Shown here one piece after another: positions 44,476 through 54,250 of a stretch of 64,000 nucleotides of DNA (position 1 is its first letter; each line of letters begins with the position of its first letter). The translations under genes were made by a program, and so were the position numbers. Origin of the DNA: AAA164-E04 sp964342825 (GTDB lineage Bacteria > Verrucomicrobiota > Verrucomicrobiia > Limisphaerales > AAA164-E04); assembly GCA_964342825.1 (NCBI GenBank), contig CAYFHO010000014.1, positions 1 through 64,000 on the forward strand, in the 5' to 3' direction. The notes below the pieces were generated by a model. The model saw only the letters and a list, made by a program, of their open reading frames with translations. It did not search any database and was not told the origin of the DNA.

Positions 44476-45228
44476 ATGCGAACCTTCACCAAAACAACAA
44501 GACCACTTCAGGTGGGCACCCTGATTTTTTTGCTCGCTATTACTGTCAGTGATGCACAAGAAGCGTCCTCTGATAAGCCGCCCCATTACCAAACGATGCC
44601 TCGCCCAAGCAGGGATGGAATTGGCAAAGTTTATCAAGGCCGTGAAATTTCCCATGTAATGGGGCATTTAGGGGCGAATTGGCTGGAACGCCCCGAACGT
44701 TTTCAGGAAGAAAGACCCGACTTGCTCATCGAAGCCCTGGGCATCCGTCCCGGCCAGGTGATCGCGGACATAGGAGCGGGTAGTGGCTATTTCACCCGCC
44801 GTCTGGCAGCCAAGGCTGGCGCTGAAGGAAAGGTGCTTGCCGTGGACATTCAACCGGAAATGTTGGAAATTTTGAAACGCAACCTTGAACGCGAGGGTAT
44901 TCGAAATGTGGAAATGATTCAGGGAACAGAAAAATCTCCCAATCTTCTGGAGGCATCGGTGGATTTGGTTTTGATGGTGGATGTTTACCATGAGTTTTCC
45001 TATCCACACGAAATGATGACGGCCATACATCAGGCATTAAAACCAAATGGAATGGTGGTTTGGGCCGAATATCGTTTGGAGGATCCACGAGTGCCCATCA
45101 AATTGTTGCACAAAATGTCCAAGAAACAGGTCAAAAAAGAAGCTGAATTTCAAGGCTTTGAGTGGGTCCGAAGTTACGAGGCCCTCCCGAGGCAACACCT
45201 TCTTTTCTTCAAGAAAGCTAGCAATTGA
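44476..45228 (+). CDS. Exported class I SAM-dependent methyltransferase
   Basis: A 250-residue Rossmann methyltransferase. Motif I is VIADIGAGSGYFTRR (about residues 96-110), with AVDIQPEMLEIL as the acidic loop and LVLMVDVYHEF as motif IV. Unusually for this fold there is an N-terminal signal-like stretch (VGTLIFLLAITVSDAQ). This suggests export or membrane anchoring, as in a group of UbiE-like proteins common in Planctomycetota and Verrucomicrobiota. SAM is normally cytoplasmic, so the role outside is unclear. It lies 31 bp upstream of the cyclophilin gene. Confidence 0.82.
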   Translation: MRTFTKTTRPLQVGTLIFLLAITVSDAQEASSDKPPHYQTMPRPSRDGIGKVYQGREISHVMGHLGANWLERPERFQEERPDLLIEALGIRPGQVIADIGAGSGYFTRRLAAKAGAEGKVLAVDIQPEMLEILKRNLEREGIRNVEMIQGTEKSPNLLEASVDLVLMVDVYHEFSYPHEMMTAIHQALKPNGMVVWAEYRLEDPRVPIKLLHKMSKKQVKKEAEFQGFEWVRSYEALPRQHLLFFKKASN

Positions 45229-45259
45229 TTCATAATTCACTACTCTCAAACTTTTAGGC

Positions 45260-46120
45260 ATGAAAATTACTAACTTATTCCGACAAGGAGCCGCCATGGT
45301 GACGGCCGTGGCTCTTTTCACAACCAGCTTTTCAATGAAATCACAAGCCGCAGAAGGCAAAGAAGCAACCCATCCGGTGGTTGTCATGAAAACTTCTCAA
45401 GGAAATGTGCGCCTGGAACTCTGGCCTGAAGCCGCCCCTGAGACTGTTAAGAATTTTATCGATCTTGCTGAAGGACGCAAAGCCTTCAAGGATCCAAAGT
45501 CCGGTGAGGAGGTTACAAAACCCTTTTACGATGGCCTCACCTTCCATCGCGTGATCAAGGATTTCATGATTCAGGGGGGGTGCCCACTCGGAACCGGGAC
45601 CGGTGGTCCTGGATATCAGTTCAAGGATGAGATCAATGCTGTTGGGTTGGGGTTGGATAAGCTGGATGCAATTCGGGAAGGCCAGACACATCCATGGCTA
45701 CTCATTCGCTCTCAAGATCAATTTCAACGCTCCATCCTGGGGCCGGCTCTGCAAAAAATGGGGATCAAGACAGAAGAAGAATTCAAAGCCAGGATCGAAG
45801 AGATTCAGAAAACCGTCAATGCCATGTCATTGCTCGATGTTTACACCAACCAGGGCTACGTTTTCGATAAGAGTCTCGCACCTAAGAAACCGCTCAAAGG
45901 AGTCATCGCCATGGCAAACTCAGGTCCCAACACCAACGGATCTCAGTTTTTCATCAATGTGGAGGACACCCATCACCTGACAGGTAAGCATACGGTTTTC
46001 GGTAAAGTCATCGAAGGAATGGATGTGGTTGAAAAGATCAGCCTCCTGGAAACCGACGCCTCCAGTAAGCCAAATACCCCGGTGGTCATTGAATCCATTC
46101 GTGTGGAAAAGAAAGACTAG
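45260..46120 (+). CDS. Exported cyclophilin-type peptidyl-prolyl isomerase
   Basis: A 286-residue cyclophilin with an N-terminal signal peptide (to about residue 30). The catalytic Arg97 is in LTFHRVIKDFMIQGG, and the second half of the fold is MANSGPNTNGSQFFI and TGKHTVFGKVIEGMDVVEKI. Between FKDEI (about residue 125) and GVIAMAN (about 214) lies an insert of some 85 residues. It includes a helical Glu/Lys-rich segment (TEEEFKARIEEIQKTV) absent from most bacterial cyclophilins. The enzyme would speed proline isomerisation in periplasmic proteins. It is followed by a strong terminator. A methyltransferase gene lies 31 bp upstream. Confidence 0.92.
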   Translation: MKITNLFRQGAAMVTAVALFTTSFSMKSQAAEGKEATHPVVVMKTSQGNVRLELWPEAAPETVKNFIDLAEGRKAFKDPKSGEEVTKPFYDGLTFHRVIKDFMIQGGCPLGTGTGGPGYQFKDEINAVGLGLDKLDAIREGQTHPWLLIRSQDQFQRSILGPALQKMGIKTEEEFKARIEEIQKTVNAMSLLDVYTNQGYVFDKSLAPKKPLKGVIAMANSGPNTNGSQFFINVEDTHHLTGKHTVFGKVIEGMDVVEKISLLETDASSKPNTPVVIESIRVEKKD

Positions 46121-46132
46121 AATTTTACAAAG

Positions 46133-46172
46133 AAAAAGGCCCCCGAGCTTTGTAATACTCGGGGGTCTTTTT
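46133..46172 (+). terminator. Rho-independent terminator after the cyclophilin gene
   Basis: CCCCCGAG (46140-46147) and CTCGGGGG (46158-46165) form the stem, extended by AAAAAG/CTTTTT on either side, with a T run after. Because the outer arms are A-rich and T-rich it may work in both directions and also end htpG transcripts. Confidence 0.85.
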
Positions 46173-46227
46173 GTTGGATAAGGGTTCTACCTGGATTTGA
46201 CCTGAATCAAAACTTCAGGGAATGCGA

Positions 46228-48078
46228 TTATTTGCTGGTGGTGAGCACCTGCTCAAGTAATTGATTCAATTGCTTCACCATGGTCTTGGGATCTTCAACG
46301 ACACCGGCAGCCAAACGTGCGTTGTCGAACAACTGCTCAGTCACTTTTGTGGCGAGAATCTCATTGGAGGCCTTTAAGGAATGCAACTGAGAAACAATGG
46401 GGTGTCGCGGATTCAGTTCCATGTCCAACTTCACGGGGCCTGCATCCTGATTCATGGATTTCATGAATCTGCGCATACCGGCGGTCATGGTTTTGTCACT
46501 GTCCAGAACGACCGCAGGGCTGTCAACCAATCGAGTGGAAATACGAACTGATTCCACCTTGTCACCCAACTTGTCCTTGGCCCATTTAGCCAATGCCTCA
46601 GCATCCTTTTCAGAAAGTTGCTCAGCCTTTTTTTCTTCGTCCTCAATCTTTAAATCCGCTTTCTCAGCAGAGGTGAGAGATTTCTCCTCGAACTGCCCAA
46701 GGTGATCCATGACAATTTCGTCGATCGGGTCGTAAAGAAACAGCACCTCATATTTCTTCGCTTTGAACACTTCCAGATAAGGACTCTCTTCGGCGGCATC
46801 ACGACCGGAAGCCAGAAGGTAATAAATCTCGGTTTGCCCTTCCGGCATGCGTTCAATGTATTCCTTGAGTGAAGTCTTTTGATCCCTGTCGATACTGGTC
46901 GATTCGAATCGCAACAACTTGGCAAGGTTATCGCGATGAGTAAAATCAGTTGCGACACCTTCCTTCAAAAACTTGTGATACTGATCATATACCTTATAGA
47001 AGGTTTCAGAATCTTTTCGGCTTAATTCATCAAGATGCTTGAGAAAACGCGTCGTCAAAACCTTGTTCAACTTTTGCATCAACGCGCTGTCCTGCATGGT
47101 TTCACGGGAAATGTTCAATGGCAGATCTTCACTATCGACCACGCCTTTCAAGAAACGCAACCAATCAGGAAACAGGCCCTCGGCCTTGGATTGAATCAAC
47201 ACCTTGCGGCAATACAGGTGAACTTCACTTTCGCTCCGTGAAATCCCCATGTTCTCCATATTCTTGGCAGGGACATACAAGAGTGACTGAATGGCCAAGG
47301 GAGCATCGGCTGAAAAATGAAGTCGAGTCAAAGGATCCTCATGATCATGTCCGATGTAGTGGTAAAACTCTTTGTATTCTTCCTCGGTGACTTCACTTTT
47401 ACTTCGTGTCCAGATGGCACTCACCTTGTTCACCACTTCACCATTCAGTTCGATGGGAAAAGTGACGAAATTCGAATACTGCTTGATGATCGACTCCACA
47501 CGCATCTTTTGGGCGAAATCTTTATCCTCATCTTTGAGTTTGATGAAAATGCGTGTGCCGCGCGGACAATCGGGAGTTTCCTCAATCTCGTAAGTGCCGG
47601 CTCCCTGCGAAATCCATGTGTGACCTGGTTTATCTGCGACAAAGGAACGCGTATGAACTTTAACTTCCTCGGCAACCATGAACGCCGAGTAAAATCCCAC
47701 CCCAAATTGGCCTATGAGGTTGGCATCCGGTTTTTCCTTTCCTTCGGCAATTTGTTTAAGGAAGGCTTTGGAACCAGAATGAGCGATGGTGCCCAAATTC
47801 TCGACCAATTCATCGCGAGTCATCCCAATGCCAGTATCCGTGATAGTAATCGTGTTGGCCTTATCGTCGGTGGCAATAGTGATTTTCAGCTCGGTATCGG
47901 GTTCATGGATTTCCTTCCCTGCTGTTTGATGGAACCTCAACTTCTCACAAGCATCCGATGCATTAGAAATCAGTTCCCGGATAAAAATTTCCTTATCCGT
48001 GTAGAGGGAATGAATAACAATATCCAGCAACTGCTGGATTTCCGCCTGAAATTCATGTTTTTCCGTTTTTTGACTCAT
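46228..48078 (-). CDS. htpG: Chaperone HtpG (Hsp90)
   Basis: A 616-residue Hsp90 homologue of normal bacterial length. The GHKL ATPase domain has ELISNASDACEKLRF (Asn and Asp for Mg-ATP), DTGIGMTRDELVENLGTIA, and the lid GQFGVGFYSAFMVA. The middle domain has GVVDSEDLPLNISRE. The C-terminal dimer domain ends without an MEEVD tail, as in bacteria. It aids protein folding in the cytosol. The gene begins 55 bp after the HEAT-repeat gene on the same strand. I could not identify a clear heat-shock promoter in that gap. Confidence 0.98.
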   Translation of the reverse strand: MSQKTEKHEFQAEIQQLLDIVIHSLYTDKEIFIRELISNASDACEKLRFHQTAGKEIHEPDTELKITIATDDKANTITITDTGIGMTRDELVENLGTIAHSGSKAFLKQIAEGKEKPDANLIGQFGVGFYSAFMVAEEVKVHTRSFVADKPGHTWISQGAGTYEIEETPDCPRGTRIFIKLKDEDKDFAQKMRVESIIKQYSNFVTFPIELNGEVVNKVSAIWTRSKSEVTEEEYKEFYHYIGHDHEDPLTRLHFSADAPLAIQSLLYVPAKNMENMGISRSESEVHLYCRKVLIQSKAEGLFPDWLRFLKGVVDSEDLPLNISRETMQDSALMQKLNKVLTTRFLKHLDELSRKDSETFYKVYDQYHKFLKEGVATDFTHRDNLAKLLRFESTSIDRDQKTSLKEYIERMPEGQTEIYYLLASGRDAAEESPYLEVFKAKKYEVLFLYDPIDEIVMDHLGQFEEKSLTSAEKADLKIEDEEKKAEQLSEKDAEALAKWAKDKLGDKVESVRISTRLVDSPAVVLDSDKTMTAGMRRFMKSMNQDAGPVKLDMELNPRHPIVSQLHSLKASNEILATKVTEQLFDNARLAAGVVEDPKTMVKQLNQLLEQVLTTSK

Positions 48079-48133
48079 GGGTGATGAAGTAAAATATACT
48101 TTTCCAATTCGTCAAGAGGGGACATGCAAGTTT

Positions 48134-49252
48134 TCACCGGATCATGATATTTTTTGCCTGCTCGGGATCAATCTTTTCAATCGCGCGACGGCAATGCTGG
48201 CCAATCCCTGAAAAATCATTGTTCAAAGTTCGAATCAGTTGCGGAATGGCCCTGGAAGCCCCCGGCCCAAGGTCACCAATGGCATCGGCAGCAGACATAC
48301 GGACTCCGAAATTCTCATCACTCAGCAATTTGAGCATTCCATCCAGACTTCCAAGGGCACTGGAACCTAAACGCCCCAAACCAAGAACAGCATATCGGCG
48401 CACTTCATCGGACGGATCATTGAGCCCCTCCTCCAAATATCGAATGTGCTCAGGCGAAGGTAGAGCAATGGCCGATAAAAGCTGAATCGCAATTCGTCGA
48501 GTGTGACTGCCTTGCATGGTGTCCAATAGAGGCTTCAGTTCGGGCATGGCTTTATTTGCATCCACTTTGGAAATGATGGCAACAACGACTGCTTTGTTTT
48601 GAATGGTTTTGTCCGAGTGTCCGAACAGTCCGATAAGCTCATCTTCCAAAGGCTTGGCTTCCCATCTTTGGTTACGAACAAATTCAAGTGCAGCCTTGAT
48701 GGTTTTCGCATTGTTTCCGCGTAAGATGGATTTCAAAGTCGGATAAACCTGTTTGGGATCGGGTTGATATGCATCCAAAACCCTCAAAGAAGCTGCCTGA
48801 TCCTCACCCCTTCCGTGTATCAGAATCTGGATCATGGAATCCTCGACACTTTCACTCCATAACTCGGGTGCATTTTTCAACAAATCTTCTGCAATCATCG
48901 CTTGGGGATGTATCCTGTTGGATCTTTGTCCGTATTGAAAAAAGCGATCCATGAGCCCGGCTATGAGCGTATTGCTTTCATACACCCGCGCCAGTAATCC
49001 ACTGCGAGGTCTGAGCCTGGAAGCAAGGTGCGGGACTGCATCTGTCCCCATGGCATAAATCGCTGATTGAGCACGATCAGGGGAGATGCCCTTTTGGTAA
49101 AAATTCATCCACGAGGAAAAACTCCGCCCATCATGGCGGGGCTCTGCGTGGTAAAAAAGCCAGGATACCCCCAGCAGGCAGATGAATGCCAGTGGAGGTA
49201 CCCAGGTTTTAAATCTGGATTGGATAGAGTTCTTAGAAGACTCAGACATCAC
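48134..49252 (-). CDS. HEAT-repeat protein with N-terminal membrane anchor
   Basis: A 372-residue protein. One N-terminal hydrophobic helix (about residues 17-32) anchors or exports it. The rest is an array of helical HEAT-type repeats. The clearest are near the C-terminus: DPSDEVRRYAVLGLGRLG, LLSDENFGVRMSAADAIGDLG and LIRTLNNDFSGIGQHCRRAI. Such repeats bind other proteins and have no catalytic role. It overlaps the upstream TIM-barrel gene by 11 bp and precedes htpG by 55 bp. Function unknown. Confidence 0.8.
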   Translation of the reverse strand: MMSESSKNSIQSRFKTWVPPLAFICLLGVSWLFYHAEPRHDGRSFSSWMNFYQKGISPDRAQSAIYAMGTDAVPHLASRLRPRSGLLARVYESNTLIAGLMDRFFQYGQRSNRIHPQAMIAEDLLKNAPELWSESVEDSMIQILIHGRGEDQAASLRVLDAYQPDPKQVYPTLKSILRGNNAKTIKAALEFVRNQRWEAKPLEDELIGLFGHSDKTIQNKAVVVAIISKVDANKAMPELKPLLDTMQGSHTRRIAIQLLSAIALPSPEHIRYLEEGLNDPSDEVRRYAVLGLGRLGSSALGSLDGMLKLLSDENFGVRMSAADAIGDLGPGASRAIPQLIRTLNNDFSGIGQHCRRAIEKIDPEQAKNIMIR

Positions 49253-50120
49253 AGGTACGCACTGCCTCGTACAAGCTTCCGAGCGGGTGCCGGACCGGGA
49301 TAAATTCCTGGGCGATGTATCCTTTGAATCCAGTTTCTACGATAGCCTTACAAATGGCAGGATAGTTGAGTTCCTGTGTTTCGTCGATTTCATTTCGACC
49401 GGGATTTCCACCTGTGTGATAGTGCCCGATGTAAGGATGGAATTCTTTGATATTTCGTATCACATCCCCCTCCATAATCTGCATATGATAGATATCGTAA
49501 AGGAGTTTGAAACGTTCGGAACCTATGCGCTTGGCCAAAGCAACACCCCACTCTGTGTGATCACATTGATAATCCTTGTGATTCACTTTGCTGTTCAGCA
49601 GTTCCATACAGACGGTCACCTTGTATTTTTCGGCGGTTTTCATGACCTTCTCCAGGCCTATGGCGCAGTTTTCCAACCCCTGCTCATCGTCCAATCCTTC
49701 CCGGTTACCCGAAAAACAGATGATGTTGGGAAAGCCGGCATCGGCAACCTGCGGAATCATGCGCTCGAATCCTTCAATTAAATTGGCATGATGCTCGATG
49801 CGATTAAATCCTTTGGTGATGCCACCAGGTCCGTTGGACATGGCGCAAACTAGACCATACTTTTGAATCACTGGAAACTGTTCCGGGGTGAGTAATTCAA
49901 TAGAATGCATCCCAAATTGCGAGGCAGCTTCTGCGAGTTCTTCCAGACTCAGCTTCGGGTAGCACCATTTACAAACGGAGTGATTCACATTTCCATTGAG
50001 TTTTACCGGCTTGATATTGGCAGCTTCAAGTTGTGAAGCGATGGACGAACTGGCGGCAGCAGCCATACCCGTGGCGGTCAAAGATTTCAATGCACCACGA
50101 CGTGAAATTTTTTGATTCAT
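49242..50120 (-). CDS. Exported hydroxypyruvate isomerase-like TIM-barrel protein
   Basis: A 292-residue xylose-isomerase-like TIM barrel. The N-terminus MNQKISRRGALKSLTATG carries a twin-arginine signal, so the Met at 50120 is used rather than one 25 codons upstream. NHSVCKWCYPKLSLEELA is the start of the barrel in Hyi-related proteins. Metal-ligand regions VCMELLNSKVNH, LLYDIYHMQIMEGD, IGHYHTGGNPGR and IAQEF match hydroxypyruvate isomerase closely. Export makes a role in central metabolism unlikely, and these exported forms probably act on sugars. Its 3' end overlaps the HEAT-repeat gene by 11 bp. Confidence 0.87.
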   Translation of the reverse strand: MNQKISRRGALKSLTATGMAAAASSSIASQLEAANIKPVKLNGNVNHSVCKWCYPKLSLEELAEAASQFGMHSIELLTPEQFPVIQKYGLVCAMSNGPGGITKGFNRIEHHANLIEGFERMIPQVADAGFPNIICFSGNREGLDDEQGLENCAIGLEKVMKTAEKYKVTVCMELLNSKVNHKDYQCDHTEWGVALAKRIGSERFKLLYDIYHMQIMEGDVIRNIKEFHPYIGHYHTGGNPGRNEIDETQELNYPAICKAIVETGFKGYIAQEFIPVRHPLGSLYEAVRTCDV

Positions 50121-50394
50121 CATAAGCTTATGGGTTGAACGGATGCCTATTCGAACGAAATCATTGCTTGGCGTCAAACGGAATTGAGCGTGCAAAAAAG
50201 TCTATCGCTTGAAAACCCACGACCAATCCATGTGAACCAGCCTGGTATTTCGATGCAACTCACCGGCCAACGTCGTGTGCGACCACTGAATGAACTGAGG
50301 ATTTTGATGCTTGCTCCTCACTCTTTTTGATTTTCTCCTTTGACCCTCCAATGGGTAACGGTTACCTTCGCCACTCGTATCATTGGAGATCCGA

Positions 50395-51630
50395 ATGAAA
50401 AAACCGACACTGTTTATTATCTTTCTGATCGTTTTTGTCGACTTGGTGGGTTTCGGCATCGTACTGCCGTTGCTTCCTGTTTATTCTGAACGATTTGGCG
50501 CTTCTGGTTTCACCATCGGATGCATCATTGCCTCCTACAACCTGATGCAGTTCTTCTTTGCGCCGGTCTGGGGCAAGCTTTCGGATCGGGTCGGACGGCG
50601 GCCAATTATTTTGATGAGCACCGCGGGCTCGACCATTTCATACGCGATTTTTGGATATGCCAGCACTCTGACGGGTACGTATGGTTTGATGATCCTGCTT
50701 ATGTCCAGAATGCTGGCAGGGATCTTTGGAGCCAACCTTTCTGTCGCTTCGGCTTATGTTGCCGATATAACACCTCCTGAAAAACGTTCGCGTGGCGTAG
50801 GACTGGTGATTGGAATGGGGTTTGGCCTGGGCTTTATTTTTGGTCCGGTCATAGGAGGATTGAGCGCCCAGGTGTGGGGACTTTCCGGGCCGGGCTGGGT
50901 TGCGGCAACCATTTGTTTGATTAATTTTGTGGCCGCCTGCTTTGTTCTTGCTGAAAGCAGGAGTAAAGATGCCAAACCGGCGGTCCGACGCCCTCAGTTG
51001 CAGCAATGGATGCACACGCTGGGTCAACCCAAGCTACGATTACTGATCGTCCTGGTATTTCTTGCCACCCTTTGTTTTGCATGTTTTGAAAGTACGCTGC
51101 CGTTGTTGTTGATGAATTATTTCGGTTACAAACTGTCTGATTGTTATTACCTGCTGGCCTATTCAGGCTTCATCGCAGCGGGAGTCCAGGGAGGGGCGAT
51201 AGGCAAACTGGTCAATCGTTTCGGTGAAAAACCGCTGATCTTCGCCAGTTTTTTTGGTTTGACAGCCAGTTTTGTCATGATTCCGGTCACGGCAAACCTT
51301 TTCTGGATTTTGCTCTCCCTGGCAGTTTACGCCATTTTTTCAGGGATCAATCGAGCCCCTCTCACTGGATTGATCTCAATTGTTTCACCTGATAACGAAC
51401 AAGGAACAAATTTGGGCGTTTCACAAAGTGCTTCGGCAATGGCTCGCATCATAGGGCCTCCATTCGCCACGACTCTATACGGCATTCATATGCCACTTCC
51501 GTATTGGGTATGTGGCGGGATTGCCTTGGCCGCCGGCGGAATAGCTGGAATGTATCTGACCAAGATTCTGGGACAAACCAAGGATGGAAAAGGCGGTGGC
51601 AAGGCCACCGATGCACCGGTTGCTCCTTAA
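50395..51630 (+). CDS. MFS transporter, TetA-like
   Basis: A 411-residue major facilitator with about twelve membrane helices. The loop 2-3 motif A is GKLSDRVGRRPI (about residues 60-71), and the N-terminus MKKPTLFIIFLIVFVDLVGFG resembles TetA/drug-proton antiporters. A GGAGA ribosome-binding site lies eight bases before the ATG at 50395; an in-frame TTG upstream is not needed. It is followed 10 bp later by the PQQ-propeller gene. Export of a drug or metabolite is likely; the substrate is unknown. Confidence 0.9.
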   Translation: MKKPTLFIIFLIVFVDLVGFGIVLPLLPVYSERFGASGFTIGCIIASYNLMQFFFAPVWGKLSDRVGRRPIILMSTAGSTISYAIFGYASTLTGTYGLMILLMSRMLAGIFGANLSVASAYVADITPPEKRSRGVGLVIGMGFGLGFIFGPVIGGLSAQVWGLSGPGWVAATICLINFVAACFVLAESRSKDAKPAVRRPQLQQWMHTLGQPKLRLLIVLVFLATLCFACFESTLPLLLMNYFGYKLSDCYYLLAYSGFIAAGVQGGAIGKLVNRFGEKPLIFASFFGLTASFVMIPVTANLFWILLSLAVYAIFSGINRAPLTGLISIVSPDNEQGTNLGVSQSASAMARIIGPPFATTLYGIHMPLPYWVCGGIALAAGGIAGMYLTKILGQTKDGKGGGKATDAPVAP

Positions 51631-51640
51631 AGGCAAGGAC

Positions 51641-53086
51641 ATGAAATCTCGAATTTCCATCATAGGCTCACCGAAGAGTTTATATTTGGTGATTCTTCAT
51701 CTGGGTTTCCTGGCAGTTTTGGGAGTTCATTTTTTGGGCGCACAGGAATCAAACTGGCCTCAATTCAGAGGTCCACACGGACAAGGTCGATCTCCCGATA
51801 CTTCACTTCCCATCCCATTTGGGCCTGAGCAGGCGGTGCTTTGGAAAAAGGAGATGAGTCCCGGGCACTCCTCGCCATGTATCTGGGGTGACAATCTTTT
51901 TATCACCACATATGAGGAAGATAAACTCACTACGCTGGCGTTGAATCGGCACGATGGATCCTTGCTTTGGAAGCATTCTGTATCACCAACCAAAATTGAG
52001 CGCGGGCATCGAAATGGCACTCCCGCCAATTCGACTCCAACAACGGATGGCAAATCTGTCTTTGTTTATTTCGGATCCTATGGGTTGCTTGCATTCGACC
52101 TGAAAGGCCGGGAAAAGTGGAAACTGCCCCTACCCGTCCCGGTCACGCAACATGGAGCCTCCTCCTCTCCAATCCTCGCAAAAGGGCGTGTCTTCCTTCA
52201 AATTGATCAAGACGTTGATTCTCACATTCTTTGTGTGGACGCTGATTCAGGAAAAAAACTTTGGACATCTCCGCGACCAGGATTCAGACGGGGTTTTTCA
52301 ACTCCCATCACCTGGCCACCCGATGATCCCAAACTGCTGGTCACCTCCGGCACACTGCGCGTTTGTGCCTATGATATTTCAAACGGACAGCTTGCCTGGG
52401 AAGTCGGAGGCCTTCCTAATGAAACCGTCGCTTCTCCTGCATTTGACGAGAACCAGCTTTTTGTCTCGGGATGGACCATGGGCGCCGGCGTTTCAAGGAT
52501 TCCAAGTTTTGATGAACTTCTTGAACACGATGAAGACGACGATTCAGCCATCACAAGATCGGAAGCCACAGGACCGGCCCGTATGCACTTTCCCTACATC
52601 GACGCGAACAAAAACGGTCGTATCGACCGCACTGAGTGGGAAACCATGTCCGACATTTTTAACAAAAGTGAAAATGCGTTACTGGCTCTCAAACCTGGCA
52701 AATCATTGAATGCCACCCCAACCTTGTCCTGGAAACAAACACGCGGTTTACCCTACGTCCCTTCACCTCTGGTTTATCAGGGCCATGTCTACATGGTAAA
52801 AAATGGAGGCATGCTGTCTTGCATGGAAGCGAATACGGGAAAAGTTCTGTATCGGGAAGAAAGACTGGGGGCTTTGGGAGATTATTACTCTTCTCCAATT
52901 GGTGCCGGCAAACACATCGTAGTCGCGTCTCAATCCGGAGTCGTCAGCGCCATGGAAGCAGGTTCACCTGAATTGAAAATCGTGTTTCAAATTGATTTTG
53001 ACGATCCAATCATGGCTACCCCCGCGGCGGTGGATGATCGATTATACCTCCGAACAAGCCAGACACTTTATTGCTTCGGGCAATGA
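51641..53086 (+). CDS. PQQ-like propeller protein with EF-hand insert
   Basis: A 481-residue exported protein. A signal anchor (about residues 13-32, ending FLGAQ) is followed by the WPQFRGPHGQGRS motif typical of planctomycete and verrucomicrobial PQQ-type propellers. Repeats such as LALNRHDGSLLWKHS and LCVDADSGKKLWTS form the blades. Inserted in the propeller are two EF-hand-like calcium loops, residues 297-308 (DEDDDSAITRSE) and 321-332 (DANKNGRIDRTE). Both fit the D-x-D/N-x-D/N-x-x-I-x-x-x-E pattern. The ATG at 51641 follows an AAGG element. The gene overlaps the next by ATGA. Whether PQQ is bound is unknown; many relatives are only structural. Confidence 0.87.
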   Translation: MKSRISIIGSPKSLYLVILHLGFLAVLGVHFLGAQESNWPQFRGPHGQGRSPDTSLPIPFGPEQAVLWKKEMSPGHSSPCIWGDNLFITTYEEDKLTTLALNRHDGSLLWKHSVSPTKIERGHRNGTPANSTPTTDGKSVFVYFGSYGLLAFDLKGREKWKLPLPVPVTQHGASSSPILAKGRVFLQIDQDVDSHILCVDADSGKKLWTSPRPGFRRGFSTPITWPPDDPKLLVTSGTLRVCAYDISNGQLAWEVGGLPNETVASPAFDENQLFVSGWTMGAGVSRIPSFDELLEHDEDDDSAITRSEATGPARMHFPYIDANKNGRIDRTEWETMSDIFNKSENALLALKPGKSLNATPTLSWKQTRGLPYVPSPLVYQGHVYMVKNGGMLSCMEANTGKVLYREERLGALGDYYSSPIGAGKHIVVASQSGVVSAMEAGSPELKIVFQIDFDDPIMATPAAVDDRLYLRTSQTLYCFGQ

Positions 53087-54207
53087 AAGCACGGAGCATC
53101 AAGCACTATCTTCTCATAGTTGGAATCGCCGCTGTTTCATTGCTTGTTTTAGTAACTGCTTGGCAACTTGTCAAACTCCAGACAAATCCACCAACTCCGT
53201 TGACTGAGATTGCAAAACCAGTCATCAAAATGGATCTGCAAGCTCCCAATGATTTTGGGTGGTTATCCGATCATGAGATTTTCTTTCTGCGTGAAAAGAA
53301 CCAAGGGGATTTCTTGTGCGTGAAAGCTGACATTCGAGATGGTTCGGAATCGATCATCGAGGAATTGTCACCGTATCTTCAGGACATGGAGGAGCGTGGC
53401 AAATATTTCAATATGTTTGCTTCACCATCTGGAAAGCGTCTTGGAATCACTTATGGTATTCATACAAATGCAACTCGCGTCATGTTTGATTTCGAGAATA
53501 AGACAGCAACCGAATTTAAAAAAGTCCAAGTCACTACGCATAACAACTGTTGGCTTCCAGATGAATCAGGATGGTTTTCTTGGATTCCGGATAAATCAGA
53601 GGACGAGAATAAAACCTCGCATTGGTTAATAAAGCCAATTGTGTTTTCAACGCAAAACCAAGAATGGCAAGTTGAACAGATGGTCCTGCCATTCCTCCCA
53701 CTACCACCTTTCCAAATCAGAAATGCAACCCACTTAGTAATGGTTCAGCTTTCGAACAATTTTGAGGAAAGTGAAGAAGACATTTTAGTGAGCATGGTTC
53801 CATTCAATAGTAAAAGCCCGGAATCGAATTCTGCTTCACAGTTGATGGTTCAGAATGCCATGATGACATTTAATCTGGATATTTGTACAAGCGAGAATGG
53901 TCATTTGTGGCTAATCGTACACGACCAGTATGCCAATGCTTGGCGAGTTCGCAGAACACCAACATTTCCATTTTTGAGTTTTGACACTACTCAATTGCAA
54001 ATTGAACTGTGGGACATTGAAACCAAGCAATCGATCATGCTCGAACCCGATGTGCCTTTTAAAAATCCCAGGCATTTTCACCTCAACCCATCCGGCACCC
54101 ATTTCAGTTTCATTTATCAGGGACAAATCTGGGTTGCTGAAGTGGCCGAATTTCTTGATTATCCTCGTGCAACTCTAGATATCGAGAGTGATTATCTGAG
54201 CAATTGA
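53083..54207 (+). CDS. Membrane-anchored protein of unknown function, propeller-like
   Basis: A 374-residue protein with one N-terminal helix (about residues 8-28) and a large exported domain. The domain has scattered WD/TolB-like features (DFGWLSDHEIFFL, MFASPSGKRLGITYG, WLPDESGWFSWIPD, FHLNPSGTHFSFIYQGQIW), spaced as in a beta propeller. I recognise no named family. The start codon overlaps the preceding stop (ATGA), so it is translationally coupled to the PQQ-like gene and may work with it. The base composition is slightly more AT-rich than that of its upstream neighbours. Confidence 0.7.
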   Translation: MKARSIKHYLLIVGIAAVSLLVLVTAWQLVKLQTNPPTPLTEIAKPVIKMDLQAPNDFGWLSDHEIFFLREKNQGDFLCVKADIRDGSESIIEELSPYLQDMEERGKYFNMFASPSGKRLGITYGIHTNATRVMFDFENKTATEFKKVQVTTHNNCWLPDESGWFSWIPDKSEDENKTSHWLIKPIVFSTQNQEWQVEQMVLPFLPLPPFQIRNATHLVMVQLSNNFEESEEDILVSMVPFNSKSPESNSASQLMVQNAMMTFNLDICTSENGHLWLIVHDQYANAWRVRRTPTFPFLSFDTTQLQIELWDIETKQSIMLEPDVPFKNPRHFHLNPSGTHFSFIYQGQIWVAEVAEFLDYPRATLDIESDYLSN

Positions 54208-54250
54208 ACTAGGATATCAGGCTAAAACCGCGGATAACGAACTGGATTTT

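Noticed and set aside
47317..48084. 255-codon frame antisense to htpG
   Set aside because: A shadow of the conserved Hsp90 gene; no independent evidence.
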